A stretch of 48,151 nt of DNA from Opitutus sp. GTDB taxonomy: Bacteria; Verrucomicrobiota; Verrucomicrobiae; Opitutales; Opitutaceae. This document shows, in pieces, positions 27,811 to 36,416 of this stretch; the stretch's first letter is position 1, and each line of letters begins with the position of its first letter. The notes beneath the pieces were generated by a model. That model did not search any database, had not been told where the DNA came from, and was given only the letters and a program-made list of their open reading frames with translations. The position numbers and the translations under genes are program-made. The DNA lies in the NCBI GenBank assembly GCA_009695065.1, contig SIBR01000027.1, forward strand, positions 1 to 48,151, given 5' to 3'.

Positions 27811-29949
27811 ATGAATTTTATCCTCCGGTTATTGGTCGGACTCATCGTTGGCATGTGCGGCATGGGCTTGGCCGGCCAGACGTATGCGGCGGGCGCGGGC
27901 TTTCGCGCGGGCGCGGCGGCCGTCGACATCACGCCGCCGAAATTTCCGGTACGGGTGAATGGCAACATGACGGAGCGGCTCGCGCAAAAGGCGATGGACC
28001 CGCTGCACGCGCGGAGCCTCGCGCTGGACGACGGCGCCACGAACATCGTCTTCTGCATCGTGGACACCTGCATGCTGCCGCGGGACCTGATCGATCGGGC
28101 CAAGGCGATGGCGGCCCGGGAGACGGGACTGCCTGCTGAGCGCATGATGATTTCCGCCACGCACACGCACACGGCGGCTTCGTCGATGGGCTGCCTGGGG
28201 AGCCGGGCCGATCCTGACTATGTCGCGTGGCTCCCGCCCCGGCTAGCGGCGGCGATCCGCGCGGCGGTCGAAAATCTCCAGCCGGCCCGGGTCGGCTGGG
28301 CGGCCGTGGACGATTGGGCGCACACGCACAATCGTCGTTGGATTCGCCGGGCGGACAGATCCATCGAGGATCCGTTCGGGAACGTGACCGTGCGCGCGAA
28401 CATGCATCCGGGTTACGAAAGCCCGGACGTTATCGGGCCGTCGGGTCCGGTGGATCCGGGCCTGAGCGTGCTCGCGGTGCAGACCCGGGACGGCCGGCCG
28501 CTCGCGGTGCTGGCGAACTATTCGCAGCATTACTTCGGCGCGACGCCGATTTCCGCAGACTACTATGGTGCGTTCGCCCGGCACATGGCGCAGCTGCTCG
28601 GCCAGGTGTCGAGCGAGGGCCCGTTTGTGGCTATGATGTCGCAGGGGACCAGCGGCGACCTGATGTGGATGGACTACGGCGCGCCCAAGAAATCCCCGAC
28701 GCTCGAGGTCTACGCCGCCGAAGTCGCGCAGGAGGCGTTGCGCGCCTATCGGGCCATCGCGTGGCGCGATCACGTGCCGCTCGGCATGGTGCAAAGGAGC
28801 CTGCCGCTGGCCTACCGCGTGCCGGACGCCGCCCGGCTCGCTTGGGCGCGGGCCCGCGTGGAGGCGCTCAAGGACGAAGTGCCGAAGGCCCGGCCGGACA
28901 TCTATGCACACGAGGCCGTTTACCTGCGCGAGCGCCAGAAGACCGAACTGCTGTTGCAGGCGATCCGGATCGGCGACCTGAGCATCGCAACGCTGCCGAA
29001 CGAGGTGTTCGCGATCACGGGCTTGAAGCTCAAGGCGCAGGCCCCGCTGGGCGCGCATTTCAACATCGAGCTCGCCAATGGTGCCGAGGGCTACATCCCG
29101 CCGCCGGAGCAGTTTGGTTTTGGCGGCTACACCACGTGGCCGGCGCGCACGGCGGGACTTGAGGTGCAGGCTGAGCCGAAAATCATGGTGGCGCTGCTCG
29201 CGGCCCTGGAAGAAGTGTCAGGGCGAAAGCTCCGGGTGATCCACGATGAGCACGGGCCCTACGCACAGGCGATTCTGGCGGGCAAGCCGGTGTGTTACTG
29301 GCGCCTGAACGAGATCGCCGGAACCATGGCGCACAACGCCGTCGCCAATGCGCCCGCTGCCGCGATTGTGCGCGGCGCGTTGTACCTCCCGGGCGCCGGT
29401 ACCGGCTCGGGCAGCGGTGTGCAGGAGGCGCTTACGCCGTCCGCCTTTTCGGGTCCGTTGCAGCTCAATCGCGCCGTGCACCTCGTCGACGGGCGCGTGG
29501 AAGCGGACCGATTGAATCTCGGTCCCGTCCACAGCATCGCGTTCTGGTTCTGGCTCGGCGAAACCAGTGGGGCGAGTGAACGGAGCGGCAGTCTCGTCAC
29601 GTGGCCGACCGGCGAATCGCTGCGCTACCGCCAGTCGGCCGATCATCGGATGCAGCTTTACGTGCAGGGTGGGCGGGATACCGCTCCGGGATCCGGGCCG
29701 GCGGCGGCGCGCGCGGATGACTGGCATTTTGCCGTCGTGGTGCGCGACGGCGATCGTCTGCGCGTCCACCTCGATGGTTCCGCGACCGGCGCGATCGAGC
29801 AGGCGGTGGTCCCTTCGGGCAAGGTCGCATCACTGCGCTTTGGCGAAGGACTTGAGGGCAAGCTCGACGAGATCGCCGTGTTTGATCGGGCGCTTTCACC
29901 CGCGGAGATCGATGCGTTTTGGGCGGTTTCCGGTGTGCGCTCCCGCTGA
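27811..29949 (+). CDS. Exported ceramidase-like protein with C-terminal LamG domain (paralogue 2)
   Basis: 712 residues. Signal peptide to about QTYAAG. The N-terminal PF04734-like domain has AAVDITPPKFPVRVNG, ISATHTHTAASSMG, NYSQHYFGA and MSQGTSGDL, i.e. the metal-binding HTH motif and the nucleophile-loop position. From about residue 490 the protein continues into a LamG/concanavalin-like lectin domain with AFWFWLGE, DDWHFAVVVRDGDRLRVHLD and the usual ending FDRALSPAEIDAF. The lectin domain suggests binding of a carbohydrate or glycolipid. The start follows CAGCCATCCCC. The gap to idi (204 bases) is a divergent promoter region. Confidence 0.88.
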   Translation: MNFILRLLVGLIVGMCGMGLAGQTYAAGAGFRAGAAAVDITPPKFPVRVNGNMTERLAQKAMDPLHARSLALDDGATNIVFCIVDTCMLPRDLIDRAKAMAARETGLPAERMMISATHTHTAASSMGCLGSRADPDYVAWLPPRLAAAIRAAVENLQPARVGWAAVDDWAHTHNRRWIRRADRSIEDPFGNVTVRANMHPGYESPDVIGPSGPVDPGLSVLAVQTRDGRPLAVLANYSQHYFGATPISADYYGAFARHMAQLLGQVSSEGPFVAMMSQGTSGDLMWMDYGAPKKSPTLEVYAAEVAQEALRAYRAIAWRDHVPLGMVQRSLPLAYRVPDAARLAWARARVEALKDEVPKARPDIYAHEAVYLRERQKTELLLQAIRIGDLSIATLPNEVFAITGLKLKAQAPLGAHFNIELANGAEGYIPPPEQFGFGGYTTWPARTAGLEVQAEPKIMVALLAALEEVSGRKLRVIHDEHGPYAQAILAGKPVCYWRLNEIAGTMAHNAVANAPAAAIVRGALYLPGAGTGSGSGVQEALTPSAFSGPLQLNRAVHLVDGRVEADRLNLGPVHSIAFWFWLGETSGASERSGSLVTWPTGESLRYRQSADHRMQLYVQGGRDTAPGSGPAAARADDWHFAVVVRDGDRLRVHLDGSATGAIEQAVVPSGKVASLRFGEGLEGKLDEIAVFDRALSPAEIDAFWAVSGVRSR

Positions 29950-30058
29950 GCCGGCGCGACCAGAACTCGACTTACAGGAAGCCGTCGCTAACGGTTTTCT
30001 CCGTCGCCCTCAGGCGGCGGGCGAGGAACGCTTCACTTTTTCAACCCTTGTTTACCCC

Positions 30059-31345
30059 ATGAAAAAATCGAAATCCGAAACCGGCGCCGAGCCATCGGCG
30101 GCGATGCTTTCCCGCCGGTCTTTTTTGCAACAGGGCGCCGCGGCGCTGGCCCTCGCCGCCGGGACCCGCCACCTGCTTTCCGCGCAGCCGGCCGGTGAGA
30201 CGTTCGATCTGATCGTCGCCGGCGGGACGGTCATCGATCCCTACAACCAGATCAACCGGGTCGCCGACGTCGGCATCAAGGCGGGCAAGATCGTCCAGGT
30301 CGCCGACCGGCTCGACCGGGCCCGCGCCACCCGCGTGGTGGATGCGACCGGCCTTTTTGTTTCGCCGGGTTGGATCGATTTGCACGCGCACATTTTTCTG
30401 AAGATCAATCCCCTCGGTGTGCATCCCGATCGCGACGCGGGGGTGAACGTGGGAGTCACCACGGTGGCCGATCCCGGCGGATTTTGTTCGGACGAGATTC
30501 AAATTTACCGGCGCGAAATCGTGGGAAAATCCGTCACGCGCGTCGTTGGCTTCGTCAACGTGGCCGCACACCGCAACAAGCCGAACACCCCGATGCAGGG
30601 TGATTTCACGCTGTTTGACCAGGAGCTCACCATCAAGACGATCGAGGAAAACCGCGACGTGATCAAAGGGGTCAAGGTCCTGTCGTCCATTTATCACGCC
30701 GGCAATCTGACCCTGACGCCCACGCAACTGGCGGTGCAGGCCGCGCGGGAAAGCGGCACGCGCGTGGTGGCGCACATCGGGATGGCGCCGCCGCTGATCC
30801 AAGATGTATTGAACCTGCTCGGGCCCGGCGACTTCGTGACCCACTGCTTCAAGGGCTTCCCGATGGGAATCTTTCACCGCGACGGCCGCCCCGTGGCGGA
30901 GGCTTGGAAGGCGCTGGAACGTGGCGTCAGCTTCGACCTGGGGCACGGGCAGGGCAGCTTCGCGTGGGAGGCGGCGCGCCATGCCCGGAAGCACGGCTTC
31001 CCGCTGCATTCGCTTTCCACCGACATCCATCTCGGCAGCCTGCATGGCCCGGTGTGGACCTACGGTCGCACGATGGCCAAATTGCTTCACCTCGGCTATG
31101 CGCTGCCCGAAATCGTCAAGGTTTCCACGCTCGGCCCGGCCCGCTTGATCGACGAGGAGAAGGAACTCGGTTCGCTTTCCCCCGGCACCGTCGCCGACCT
31201 CACCCTGTTTCGCGTGGTGGACAAGAAGGTCGTGCTCACCGACAGCCTGAAGAACAGCGAAAACGGCACCCGCGATATCGAGCCGGTGCACTGCATCCGC
31301 GCCGGCAAAGTCATCAGCGAGATGAAGATTCCGCCGGCGGCGTAA
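30059..31345 (+). CDS. Tat-exported amidohydrolase/deacetylase-family metallohydrolase
   Basis: 428 residues. Twin-arginine signal LSRRSFLQQGAAALALAAG starts at 17; Met16 is an alternative start. The dihydroorotase-like amidohydrolase barrel carries all usual metal ligands: His109/His111 in DLHAHIF, carbamylated Lys206 in KGVKVL, His239 in VAHIG, His262 in THCFKG and Asp322 in LSTDIHLG. Such proteins include N-acyl-amino acid and N-acetyl-sugar deacetylases and dihydroorotase. The Tat signal means periplasmic action, which rules out pyrimidine synthesis. A deacylated product of the neighbouring ceramidase-like protein is a possible link, but this is inference. Confidence 0.88.
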   Translation: MKKSKSETGAEPSAAMLSRRSFLQQGAAALALAAGTRHLLSAQPAGETFDLIVAGGTVIDPYNQINRVADVGIKAGKIVQVADRLDRARATRVVDATGLFVSPGWIDLHAHIFLKINPLGVHPDRDAGVNVGVTTVADPGGFCSDEIQIYRREIVGKSVTRVVGFVNVAAHRNKPNTPMQGDFTLFDQELTIKTIEENRDVIKGVKVLSSIYHAGNLTLTPTQLAVQAARESGTRVVAHIGMAPPLIQDVLNLLGPGDFVTHCFKGFPMGIFHRDGRPVAEAWKALERGVSFDLGHGQGSFAWEAARHARKHGFPLHSLSTDIHLGSLHGPVWTYGRTMAKLLHLGYALPEIVKVSTLGPARLIDEEKELGSLSPGTVADLTLFRVVDKKVVLTDSLKNSENGTRDIEPVHCIRAGKVISEMKIPPAA

Positions 31346-31355
31346 TCGCCGGCGG
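31331..31355. terminator. GC inverted repeat around the stop codon of the amidohydrolase gene
   Basis: CCGCCGGC (31331-31338) and GCCGGCGG (31348-31355) are a perfect 8-bp inverted repeat spanning TAA 31343-31345. No T-run. It may act in termination between the convergent genes or be an accident of GC-rich sequence. Confidence 0.3.
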
Positions 31356-31374
31356 GCGCGGGAGCGAAGACTCG

Positions 31375-31770
31375 TCAGCGAATCCGCTCCAGCGCCTCGC
31401 GGCCGGACATGCCGACCTCGATGCCGAGTTTCTGCGCGGCCGGGGTCACGGCGGTGACCTTCGACTTCAGCATGCCGTCGATGTTGGCGGCCGGCACGAT
31501 GGCACAGGCTTCATCCATGCGGGCGAACGTTTCCAATTTGAGATAGGGACAGGCGACGACTCCGCGCGAACCTTTGACGACGAGAAGCTTTTGCTTGAGC
31601 TGGATTTCGTGGCGCTCGAGGCCGTTCCAGAATTCCGCGGGTACCGGCGGAGCGGTCTTGGCGCCGCCCGCGGGGTTGGTTGCGTTTTGGGCCCGCAGCG
31701 TCGATCCGCCGGCGATCAGAACGGTGAGCAGGGCGAGGGAGAACAACAGGCGAATTGGAGCGGAGTGCAT
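31375..31770 (-). CDS. Exported DUF1805 (YunC-like) protein
   Basis: 131 residues. Residues 1-27 form a signal peptide (LLFSLALLTVLIAGGSTLRAQ). The mature part matches DUF1805/YunC: VVKGSRGVVACPYLKLETF, then a stretch around MDEACAIVPAANIDGMLKSKV, and the family ending AQKLGIEVGMSGREALERI. YunC is a cytoplasmic protein of unknown function in Bacillus; the signal peptide here puts this one outside the cytoplasm, which is unusual. It is downstream of, and overlaps the frame of, a truncated aldo/keto reductase gene. Start context is CCTCAATCCC-ATG. Confidence 0.8.
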   Translation of the reverse strand: MHSAPIRLLFSLALLTVLIAGGSTLRAQNATNPAGGAKTAPPVPAEFWNGLERHEIQLKQKLLVVKGSRGVVACPYLKLETFARMDEACAIVPAANIDGMLKSKVTAVTPAAQKLGIEVGMSGREALERIR

Positions 31771-32048
31771 GGGATTGAGGAGTGGAGAAACGATCGCTGG
31801 TTGCGGCTAGGCCACAGCCGCGGCGATGCGCGCTCAGCCGCACTGGAACCCACATCGAACACCTGCCACGTGCCGAGGCCGATGACGGGAAGCGATTCAT
31901 CGCTCGAGGCGGAAATGCGGCGGGTGAGCATGGCGGCGGGGAGAACGGTTGGGGCAGCCGCGGCGCCCGGCCGGGCCGAGGCAAGGAGGGCGGCGCCGGT
32001 TCCGATCAAGCGCAGGGCGTCGCGTCGGTCGATCGGGTGAGGGGACAT
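31716..32048 (-). pseudogene. 5' remnant of a Tat-exported aldo/keto reductase gene
   Basis: From ATG 32048 the translation has a twin-arginine signal (DRRDALRLIGTGAALLAS) followed by LTRRISAS and SLPVIGLGTWQVFDVG, the opening beta strand of exported aldo/keto reductases. Similarity ends near residue 75 (about 31827), where the frame turns into unrelated sequence and stops at 31716, inside the DUF1805 gene. A complete enzyme would be about 330 residues and would hold Asp, Tyr, Lys and His catalytic residues; none are present. This is a deletion remnant, perhaps from the event that placed the DUF1805 gene here. Confidence 0.75.
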
Positions 32049-32228
32049 GGCGGAAACGCGGGGTGGGAGGGGCAGCTCGAACGGCCGGCAGAAGATTCCG
32101 TTTGGTAATTCGAGTCAATCCGGGGGCCGTTTCTCCGGCATCGGCGTTCATTGGTTTGGGGTGGGCCTTAGTGGGTAATGCATCCGACCTTGCTTTCCGA
32201 CCCCCGGCTTGGACCCTTTGGGCCTACC

Positions 32229-33209
32229 ATGAGTTACCCCCGTGTCTTTTCCCTGCTGCTTTCATTGGTCATTGTCGCTCTCGCTCCGGCCGCAGATGTC
32301 CGGCTGGGACTGGTCGGACTCGATACGTCGCACTCCGCGGCGTTTACGAAGATCCTCCACGATCCCACCGCGAAGGACCACGTGGCCGGCGGACGGGTCG
32401 TCGGGGCCTACAAGGAGGCCAGCGCGTTGGTCGAGGTCAGCGCCAAGCGCGCCGAGGAGGGTCGCGAAAAACTGGAGAAGGATTTCGGGATCAAGATGTA
32501 CCCCTCCATCGAGGCGCTCGCGAAGGACGTGGATGTCATTCTCATCGAGAGCGCCGATGGCCACGCGCACCTCGACCAGGCGCGCCGGGCGATTCTCACG
32601 GGCAAACCGGTCTTCGTCGACAAGCCGATGGCCGCGTCGGTGAAAGATTCCGCGCAGATCTTCGCCCTCGCGCGGCAGCACAAGGTGCCAGTCTTCAGTG
32701 CGTCGTCGCTGCGCTTCGCCCGGGCGACGCAGGCCGTGCGCGGCGGTTCGATCGGCAAAGTGCGGGAGGCGCAGACCGGCAGCCCGGCGAGCTTCGAGCC
32801 CCACCATCCGGATTTGTTCTGGTATGGGATTCACGGCGTCGAGTCCCTCTTCACCGTCATGGGCACCGGGTTGGAAACCGTGACGCGAAAAAGCAGCGCG
32901 GCGGGCGCCATTGTCACCGAGGGCCAGTGGGCCGACGGGCGCACGGGCGTCTACCGCCAGGGTAAATACGGCGGCAAGGCGATCGGCGAAAAAGGGGAAG
33001 CGGAGGTCGGCACGCTCGACGGCTATGCGCCGCTCGTGGCGCAGATCGTCACCTTTGCGCGCACGGGCGTTTCGCCCATTCCGGAGCAGGAGACGATCGA
33101 GATCCTCGCGTTCATGGAAGCCGATGCCCGCAGCAAGGAGCTCGGGGGCAAGCCGGTGAAGATCTCGGAGATCCTGAAGGAAGCGGGCTGGAAACCGGCT
33201 AAGCGTTAA
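32229..33209 (+). CDS. Sec-exported Gfo/Idh/MocA family oxidoreductase
   Basis: 326 residues. Residues 1-20 form a Sec-type signal (MSYPRVFSLLLSLVIVALAP), followed at once by the Rossmann strand VRLGLVGLDTSHSAAFTKI. The catalytic motif is DKP in VFVDKPMAAS rather than EKP. GIHGVESLFTVMGTG supplies the conserved His. The lack of a twin-Arg motif is odd for a cofactor-binding enzyme; it may obtain the cofactor outside, or the protein may be retained at the membrane. In exported members of this type no turnover is known. ATG 32229 (17 codons after an upstream in-frame ATG) fits the signal peptide best. Confidence 0.85.
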   Translation: MSYPRVFSLLLSLVIVALAPAADVRLGLVGLDTSHSAAFTKILHDPTAKDHVAGGRVVGAYKEASALVEVSAKRAEEGREKLEKDFGIKMYPSIEALAKDVDVILIESADGHAHLDQARRAILTGKPVFVDKPMAASVKDSAQIFALARQHKVPVFSASSLRFARATQAVRGGSIGKVREAQTGSPASFEPHHPDLFWYGIHGVESLFTVMGTGLETVTRKSSAAGAIVTEGQWADGRTGVYRQGKYGGKAIGEKGEAEVGTLDGYAPLVAQIVTFARTGVSPIPEQETIEILAFMEADARSKELGGKPVKISEILKEAGWKPAKR

Positions 33210-33274
33210 GCGCCGGCTCGCGAAACGGGACAAGGAGTTCGGGCCCGTTGGCTGGATTCCAATCTGCCGAATGA

Positions 33275-33353
33275 ATCGCGAAAGCGCGGAAGAGCGAAAA
33301 CGCGAAAAGAGCCGGTTGAATTCCGTAATTTCGCCTTTTCGCGCTTCCGCGAT
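33275..33353. repeat. Long imperfect inverted repeat in an intergenic gap
   Basis: The 294-base gap 33210-33503 holds a hairpin-capable element. Bases 33275-33299 (ATCGCGAAAGCGCGGAAG...) pair with 33329-33353 (...CTTCCGCGAT) with 4 mismatches over about 25 bases and a 30-base loop. Purine-rich and GCGAAA-repetitive on one arm, it resembles a REP or MITE-like element instead of a simple terminator. No other copy is evident in this window. The rest of the gap shows nothing recognisable. Confidence 0.6.
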
Positions 33354-33503
33354 CGGTCTGGGATGCAGGGCGTTTGTCCATAGTACGAGGCTTGGAAAAA
33401 CAGGATATCTTGATCGCGGCGGAGGTTGGCGGCCGGTTTTTTCCTCGGCTATGCAGCACCGCAGCGAATACTCGTCGGGGGCGTCCCTCGAGAAAACCAT
33501 GAC

Positions 33504-34508
33504 ATGAAGACCTCCTCCCCAAACCCGGCGCCGTGCACGCGGCGCGACTTCGTCGGGCTCATGGCCCTCGCGGGCGCCGCGGCGCCTTTCTCCGGATTCG
33601 CGCCCCACGCTGATGCGGCCCAGAGCGGCGGCGCTGCCGCGCCGTTGCCGGCGAACAGCGGCCCGACGTGCATCCACGTTTACGCGAAATTCACGCAGTC
33701 ATTTTCCTACACGGAGAGTGCGGAGATTCTGGCGGAGTCTGGTTACGGCGGCATCGATTATGCCGTGCGGACGGGCGGCCATGTGTCGCCGGAGCGGGTC
33801 GAGGACGACCTGCCGCGCGCCGTGGAGGCGGCGCGCCAAGCCGGGTTGAAGGTGGAGATGATTGTCACGGGCATCACGTCGGCCGACAAGCAGGCGGAGG
33901 CCCTTGTCCGGACCGCGGCGAAACTCGGCGTGAAACACTATCGGTTCGGGGTGATCACTTATGACGAAAAGCGGAGCGGGTGGGACTCGCTGCAGCAGCT
34001 GAAACCCGTGGTGAAGGATCTGGTGGCCTTGAACCGGGCACACGGCATCCAGGGGGTGTTTCAGAACCAGACGGGCCCCCGGATGGGCGCCGCTCTCTGG
34101 GATATGTTCGAGCTGCTGCGAGAGCACGATCCCCGCTGGATCGGCAACCAGTACGACATCCGGCACGCCACCGTCGAAGGCGGCCAATCGTGGCCGGTCG
34201 CGCTCCGGCTGCTGAGCCCGTGGATCCGTTGCTCCAACCTCAAAGATTTCAAATGGCGTCAAGTGGTTGGGAAGGAGACGGCGGAGATCGTGCCGCTCGG
34301 CGAGGGCGTGGTGAATTTCGCGGAGTATTTCAAACTGGTCCGCGAGTTGAAGCTCGGCGGCCCGATTTCGATGCATCTCGAATATCCGCCGTTTGAAGGC
34401 GTGCGCCCGCCGTTGTCGAACGCCGAGAAGCGGCGGCAACTCCCTGCGGCACTCCGCAAGGACCTGAAAGTGCTCAAGGAGATGATGGCACGTTATCAGA
34501 TCGCCTGA
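33504..34508 (+). CDS. Tat-exported sugar phosphate isomerase/epimerase-like TIM barrel protein
   Basis: 334 residues. Tat signal TRRDFVGLMALAGAAAP is at 12-28. The xylose-isomerase-like barrel (PF01261) shows IDYAVRTGGHVSPE, VEMIVTGITSAD, VFQNQTGP, GNQYDIRHATVEGG, IRCSNLKDFKW and ISMHLEYPPFEG, the last carrying the Glu ligand. Exported members commonly accompany Gfo/Idh oxidoreductases and DUF1080 proteins in Verrucomicrobia and Planctomycetes. The reaction is probably isomerisation, epimerisation or lyase activity on an oxidised sugar. ATG 33504 is preceded by an out-of-frame ATG four bases earlier. Confidence 0.87.
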   Translation: MKTSSPNPAPCTRRDFVGLMALAGAAAPFSGFAPHADAAQSGGAAAPLPANSGPTCIHVYAKFTQSFSYTESAEILAESGYGGIDYAVRTGGHVSPERVEDDLPRAVEAARQAGLKVEMIVTGITSADKQAEALVRTAAKLGVKHYRFGVITYDEKRSGWDSLQQLKPVVKDLVALNRAHGIQGVFQNQTGPRMGAALWDMFELLREHDPRWIGNQYDIRHATVEGGQSWPVALRLLSPWIRCSNLKDFKWRQVVGKETAEIVPLGEGVVNFAEYFKLVRELKLGGPISMHLEYPPFEGVRPPLSNAEKRRQLPAALRKDLKVLKEMMARYQIA

Positions 34509-34601
34509 GCGATTTTTTCAATCGGGGGCGACCCCGCCGGGAAGATCGGATGATCTGCAGGGTTGACCCCCTCCGGGCCTTTGGCGGACGATTTTACCTC
34601 G

Positions 34602-35060
34602 ATGAAATCCAAGCGCAAAACTCCGCTCCGCTCCAAGTCGAAGACGTCCGCGCGCGCGGCCAACCGCGCCAAAACCGGGTCGAAGGTGAAAATCACCGGC
34701 CTGCATCCCGCAGATGTTCCGACGGCCGATGCCGGCTACACGCCGGGGATTCTCGCTGAAGGGCGCAAGTTGATCGTCGTATCCGGCCAGGGCCCGCGCG
34801 ATTTCCATGCGGACATGGAGACGCAGGCGCGTCAGACGTTCGACTGCGTCAGTAAAGTGCTGGCGGCGGCCGGCGCTTCGCTGAAGAACGTCGTGATGCT
34901 GCGCGTTTATTTTGTGCACCTCGCGCGCGATCTGCCGGCGTATCGCAAGGTCCGCAAAGAGTATCTTTCCCAGCCCTATCCCGCTTCGACTGCCGTGGGC
35001 GTCACGGAGCTGGCGCACCCTGACCTAAAAATCGAGATCGAGGCCGTGGCCGTGTTGTAA
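34602..35060 (+). CDS. RidA/YjgF-family protein with basic N-terminal tail, lacking the catalytic Arg
   Basis: 152 residues. Residues 1-30 are Lys/Arg-rich (MKSKRKTPLRSKSKTSARAA) and precede a complete YjgF/UK114 domain: LIVVSGQGPRDFHADMETQA, KVLAAAGASLKNVVMLRVYF and IEIEAVAVL. RidA proteins hydrolyse reactive 2-aminoacrylate imines with an Arg in the PARS motif; here the segment is YPASTAVGV, so the Arg is replaced by Ser and imine hydrolysis is doubtful. ATG 34602 preferred over a TTG 39 bases upstream. The tail could bind nucleic acid. Confidence 0.86.
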   Translation: MKSKRKTPLRSKSKTSARAANRAKTGSKVKITGLHPADVPTADAGYTPGILAEGRKLIVVSGQGPRDFHADMETQARQTFDCVSKVLAAAGASLKNVVMLRVYFVHLARDLPAYRKVRKEYLSQPYPASTAVGVTELAHPDLKIEIEAVAVL

Positions 35061-35063
35061 GTG

Positions 35064-35106
35064 TGGCGCCGTTCCCGTTGTCGGGGAAGCGCCCTGCCGG
35101 GTTTTT
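35064..35106 (+). terminator. Probable terminator after the RidA-like gene
   Basis: GGCGC-CG-TTCCC (from about 35065) can pair with GGGGAAGCGCC (35083-35093) with a small bulge, and a GTTTTTA run follows at 35101-35107. This lies in the 44-base gap between convergent genes. Confidence 0.45.
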
Positions 35107-36325
35107 ATCCCCGGCCCGGGTGCTCCAAGTTCGGCAGGAAAGCGGTCAGCAGTCCGATCAGGGGCAGAAAGCTGCAGATCCGGAAAACGTGCTCGATGCT
35201 CGTATGGTCGGCGAGGGTGCCGAGTAGCGCGGAGCCGATGCCGGCGATCCCAAACGCGAAGCCGAAGAACAGTCCCGCGATCAGGCCGACCCGCCCGGGG
35301 ACTAGTTCCTGCGCGTAGACGAGGATCGCGGAGAACGCCGATGCGAGGATGGCGCCGATGATCACGGACAGTGTCACGGTCCAGCCCAGGCCGACGTAGG
35401 GCAGCGCGAGCGAGAAGGGCGCGACCCCGAGAATCGAAACCCAGATCACGAGTTTCCGCCCGATCCGATCGCCGATGGGGCCGCCGATGATCGTGCCCGC
35501 GGCGACGGCAAACAGAAAGATGAAGAGATAGATTTGGGCGTGGGCGACCGACACGCCGAATTTGCCGATGAGGTAGAACGTGTAGTAGCTCGTCAGGCTG
35601 GTGAGGTAGAAGGATTTTGAAAACACGAGGGCCCCGAGCACGGCCAGCGCGAGCATGATCCGGCCGCGTCCGAAACGCGCCGCCCGGTGCGCGGGTGCGG
35701 CCTGGCTTGTTCCCACGCGCCGGCTCAGGCGGCGGTGATACCAGCCGCCGATCTTGGCGAGGAGCACGATGCCACTGAGCGCGAGCAGCGAGAACCACAG
35801 CACGTGTCGCTGGCCGCGCGGAACCACGACGAGTGCGGCCAGCAGCGGACCGAGCGAGCTGCCGAGGTTGCCGCCGACTTGAAACAGCGATTGGGCGAGG
35901 CCGTGCTTGCCCCCCGAGGCGAGCCGCGCGAGGCGCGAGGCCTCGGGATGGAAAATCGACGATCCGATGCCCACGAGCGCCACGGCCACCAGAATGGTGT
36001 GAAAGTTGCCCGCGATCGCCAACAGGACGAGGCCGATCAGCGTCAGGCCCATGCCCCAGACCAGCGAGTAGGGGTGCGGGCGGCGGTCCGTGTAGCTGCC
36101 GATGATCGGTTGCAGCAGCGAGGCCGTCAGCTGGTTCGTGAAGGTGATCATCCCGATTTGCGCGAAGCTCAGGTGAAACGAATCTTTGAGCAGCGGATAC
36201 ATGGCGGGAATCAGCGACTGCAGCGTGTCGTTGATCAGATGGGAAGCGCTCAACGCCACGAGGATCTTCACGACGGTTTGGTCGACGGAAGCAGGCGCGG
36301 TGAGTTCGGCGGATGAACGGTGCAT
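35105..36325 (-). CDS. MFS exporter of the fosmidomycin-resistance (Fsr) type
   Basis: 406 residues with about 12 transmembrane helices. The opening SASHLINDTLQSLIPAMYPLL and the FTNQLTASLLQPIIGSYTDRRP loop are characteristic of Fsr-like major facilitator transporters; the GGPIGDRIGRK loop between helices 8 and 9 is the second MFS signature. E. coli Fsr exports fosmidomycin. The physiological substrate is unknown here. ATG 36325 is used; a GTG one codon earlier is also in frame. Convergent to the RidA-like gene. Confidence 0.9.
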   Translation of the reverse strand: MHRSSAELTAPASVDQTVVKILVALSASHLINDTLQSLIPAMYPLLKDSFHLSFAQIGMITFTNQLTASLLQPIIGSYTDRRPHPYSLVWGMGLTLIGLVLLAIAGNFHTILVAVALVGIGSSIFHPEASRLARLASGGKHGLAQSLFQVGGNLGSSLGPLLAALVVVPRGQRHVLWFSLLALSGIVLLAKIGGWYHRRLSRRVGTSQAAPAHRAARFGRGRIMLALAVLGALVFSKSFYLTSLTSYYTFYLIGKFGVSVAHAQIYLFIFLFAVAAGTIIGGPIGDRIGRKLVIWVSILGVAPFSLALPYVGLGWTVTLSVIIGAILASAFSAILVYAQELVPGRVGLIAGLFFGFAFGIAGIGSALLGTLADHTSIEHVFRICSFLPLIGLLTAFLPNLEHPGRG

Positions 36326-36416
36326 CACGGTCTATGTGCGGCTTACGGCCGGGCCGTGCAATCCGTTTGGTCGGGCCCGCCAGTTTCCGTCTCGCCGCCG
36401 CCCGGCCGCCGTAACT

